A stretch of DNA of 6,777 bases, taken from Comamonadaceae bacterium. GTDB lineage: Bacteria; Pseudomonadota; Gammaproteobacteria; Burkholderiales; Burkholderiaceae_C. This document shows, one piece after another, positions 5,925-6,777 of the stretch. How positions within the stretch are numbered: the first letter of the stretch is position 1; the number at the start of each line of letters is the position of its first letter. The stretch is taken from NCBI GenBank assembly GCA_947478935.1, contig CANJXV010000139.1, positions 1-6,777 on the forward strand, given 5' to 3'. The notes beneath the pieces were generated by a model, which was not told the origin of the DNA, ran no database searches, and saw only the letters and a program-made list of their open reading frames with translations. The position numbers were made by a program, and so were the translations under genes.

Positions 5925-6777
5925 AACGCCGTGTGTTTATCCAAAGCGGGGCGGTAGTGCTGTGCCTGGGCGCAGGTATGGTGCGCGGTGCCAGCATCGT
6001 CAATGTGCGCATCTGGCCGGCGCCCGACTATTCCCGCGTCACCATCGAGTCGGACAGCCCGCTACAAGCCACGCAAAGCATGGTCAACAACCCGCCGCGC
6101 TTGGCCGTGGACATCGCAGGTATCAGCCTGAACCCGGCGCTCAAAGAACTGGTGGCTAAAGTGCGGCAGGACGATCCGAATATCGCAGGTATCCGCGTGG
6201 GCCAATACAGCGCCGAGGTGGTGCGCTTGGTGATTGACCTCAAGCAAGGCGTGCGCCCGCAGGTATTCAGTCTGCCGCCTATCGCTGCTTACCAACACCG
6301 TTTGGTCCTAGACCTGTATCCGCTGCAAGCGATTGACCCGCTTGACGCCCTCATTGCCCAGCATGTACCCGCGCCTGCGGCCAGTAAACCGGCCGATCCA
6401 CTGGCCGATCTGGTGGCGCAACGTAGTAATCGCAACGACTTGCCACCCGCAGTGGCGGGTAACAGTGGCACCCTGGCCGGCATCAGCGGTAAACCGTTGC
6501 CCGCCAACAAGGCCAGCGATACCGCTGCCGCTGCCAGCAACACGGCAAGCGCAGCGACGGGTGCCAGCGCATCGGCCACCAGCACAGCAGCCAAACCAGC
6601 GGCCAGCCCTGGCGCTTTTATCGGACCTAGCCCGCAGCTCACTGGTACCGACCGCCTGATCATCATCGCGCTGGACCCCGGCCACGGCGGTGAGGACCCA
6701 GGCGCCATCGGCCCTGGCGGCACGCAAGAAAAAAACGTGGTGTTGCAGCTGGCTTTTCTGCTGCGCGACCGCATCAA
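5921..6777 (+). CDS. amiC: N-acetylmuramoyl-L-alanine amidase AmiC (AMIN + Amidase_3), C-terminus cut by the right edge
   Basis: Periplasmic zinc amidase that cleaves the bond between MurNAc and the stem peptide to split the septum during cell separation. The visible part has 285 codons. It begins MKRRVFIQSG followed by a hydrophobic stretch and VRGAS; the RRVFIQ resembles the twin-arginine motif, and E. coli AmiC is Tat-exported. An AMIN domain follows at about 25-130 (VNVRIWPAPDYSRVTIESD at its start), which in relatives targets the septum. Then comes an Ala/Ser/Thr/Pro-rich linker at about 165-243, and the start of the Amidase_3 domain, LIIIALDPGHGGEDPGAIG, with zinc ligands H255 and E270 (TQEKNV). 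The remaining His ligand and catalytic Glu are outside. The start ATG overlaps the tsaE stop (ATGA). AmiB is an alternative name in some genomes, as E. coli has amiB here; the AMIN plus RR leader favours AmiC-type naming. Confidence 0.93.
   Translation, partial: MKRRVFIQSGAVVLCLGAGMVRGASIVNVRIWPAPDYSRVTIESDSPLQATQSMVNNPPRLAVDIAGISLNPALKELVAKVRQDDPNIAGIRVGQYSAEVVRLVIDLKQGVRPQVFSLPPIAAYQHRLVLDLYPLQAIDPLDALIAQHVPAPAASKPADPLADLVAQRSNRNDLPPAVAGNSGTLAGISGKPLPANKASDTAAAASNTASAATGASASATSTAAKPAASPGAFIGPSPQLTGTDRLIIIALDPGHGGEDPGAIGPGGTQEKNVVLQLAFLLRDRI

Noticed and set aside
6289..6777. Minus-strand open frames opposite amiC
   Set aside because: They mirror the Ala-rich linker and amidase codons of amiC and have no recognisable domain.
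1..6777. CRISPR arrays, tRNA or rRNA genes, insertion sequences, dif-like site near xerD
   Set aside because: No regularly spaced repeats, cloverleaf-like sequence, transposase or terminal inverted repeats, or dif-type 28-mer was seen by eye; the XerD gene is the chromosomal housekeeping type, not evidence of an integron or phage.

Overview
The window looks like a chromosomal segment of a Burkholderiales bacterium, most likely of the Comamonadaceae (Rhodoferax/Polaromonas-like). The evidence is moderately high GC, a stand-alone tripartite tricarboxylate (Bug/TctC) receptor of the kind these bacteria carry in large numbers, and the queG / tsaE / amiC neighbourhood typical of proteobacterial chromosomes. 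No RNA gene, insertion sequence, CRISPR array or phage gene was seen. The family assignments come from reading motifs, not from database searches.

Layout, left to right. (1) Minus strand, 1-1774: a Bug-type periplasmic solute receptor followed by the tyrosine recombinase XerD, which runs off the left edge. The receptor stop and the xerD TTG start share a TTGA. (2) A 170-base divergent spacer, then an AEC-family (auxin efflux carrier-like) membrane transporter on the plus strand, starting at a GTG. (3) A 162-base spacer holding a set of competing inverted repeats and then a very AT-rich promoter region with a Fur-box-like element. (4) A plus-strand gene for an exported protein of 414 residues that I cannot name. 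It has an HEYAH (HExxH zincin-type) motif and a C-terminal segment that looks like outer-membrane beta strands ending in Phe. (5) queG (epoxyqueuosine reductase) on the minus strand, whose stop codon shares a TTAA with that gene. (6) tsaE (t6A-synthesis ATPase) on the plus strand, whose start region overlaps the queG start head to head. (7) amiC (AMIN-domain N-acetylmuramoyl-L-alanine amidase), joined to tsaE by an ATGA overlap and cut by the right edge.

The right part is a compact housekeeping block. QueG finishes queuosine at tRNA position 34 and TsaE supports t6A at position 37, so the two divergent genes both modify the anticodon loop; AmiC splits septal peptidoglycan. In E. coli the matching cluster continues with mutL, which would be the expectation beyond the right edge. 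The left part (receptor, AEC carrier) is more accessory in nature. The most unusual item is the exported HExxH protein with its own AT-rich, possibly iron-controlled promoter, wedged between the AEC transporter and queG.
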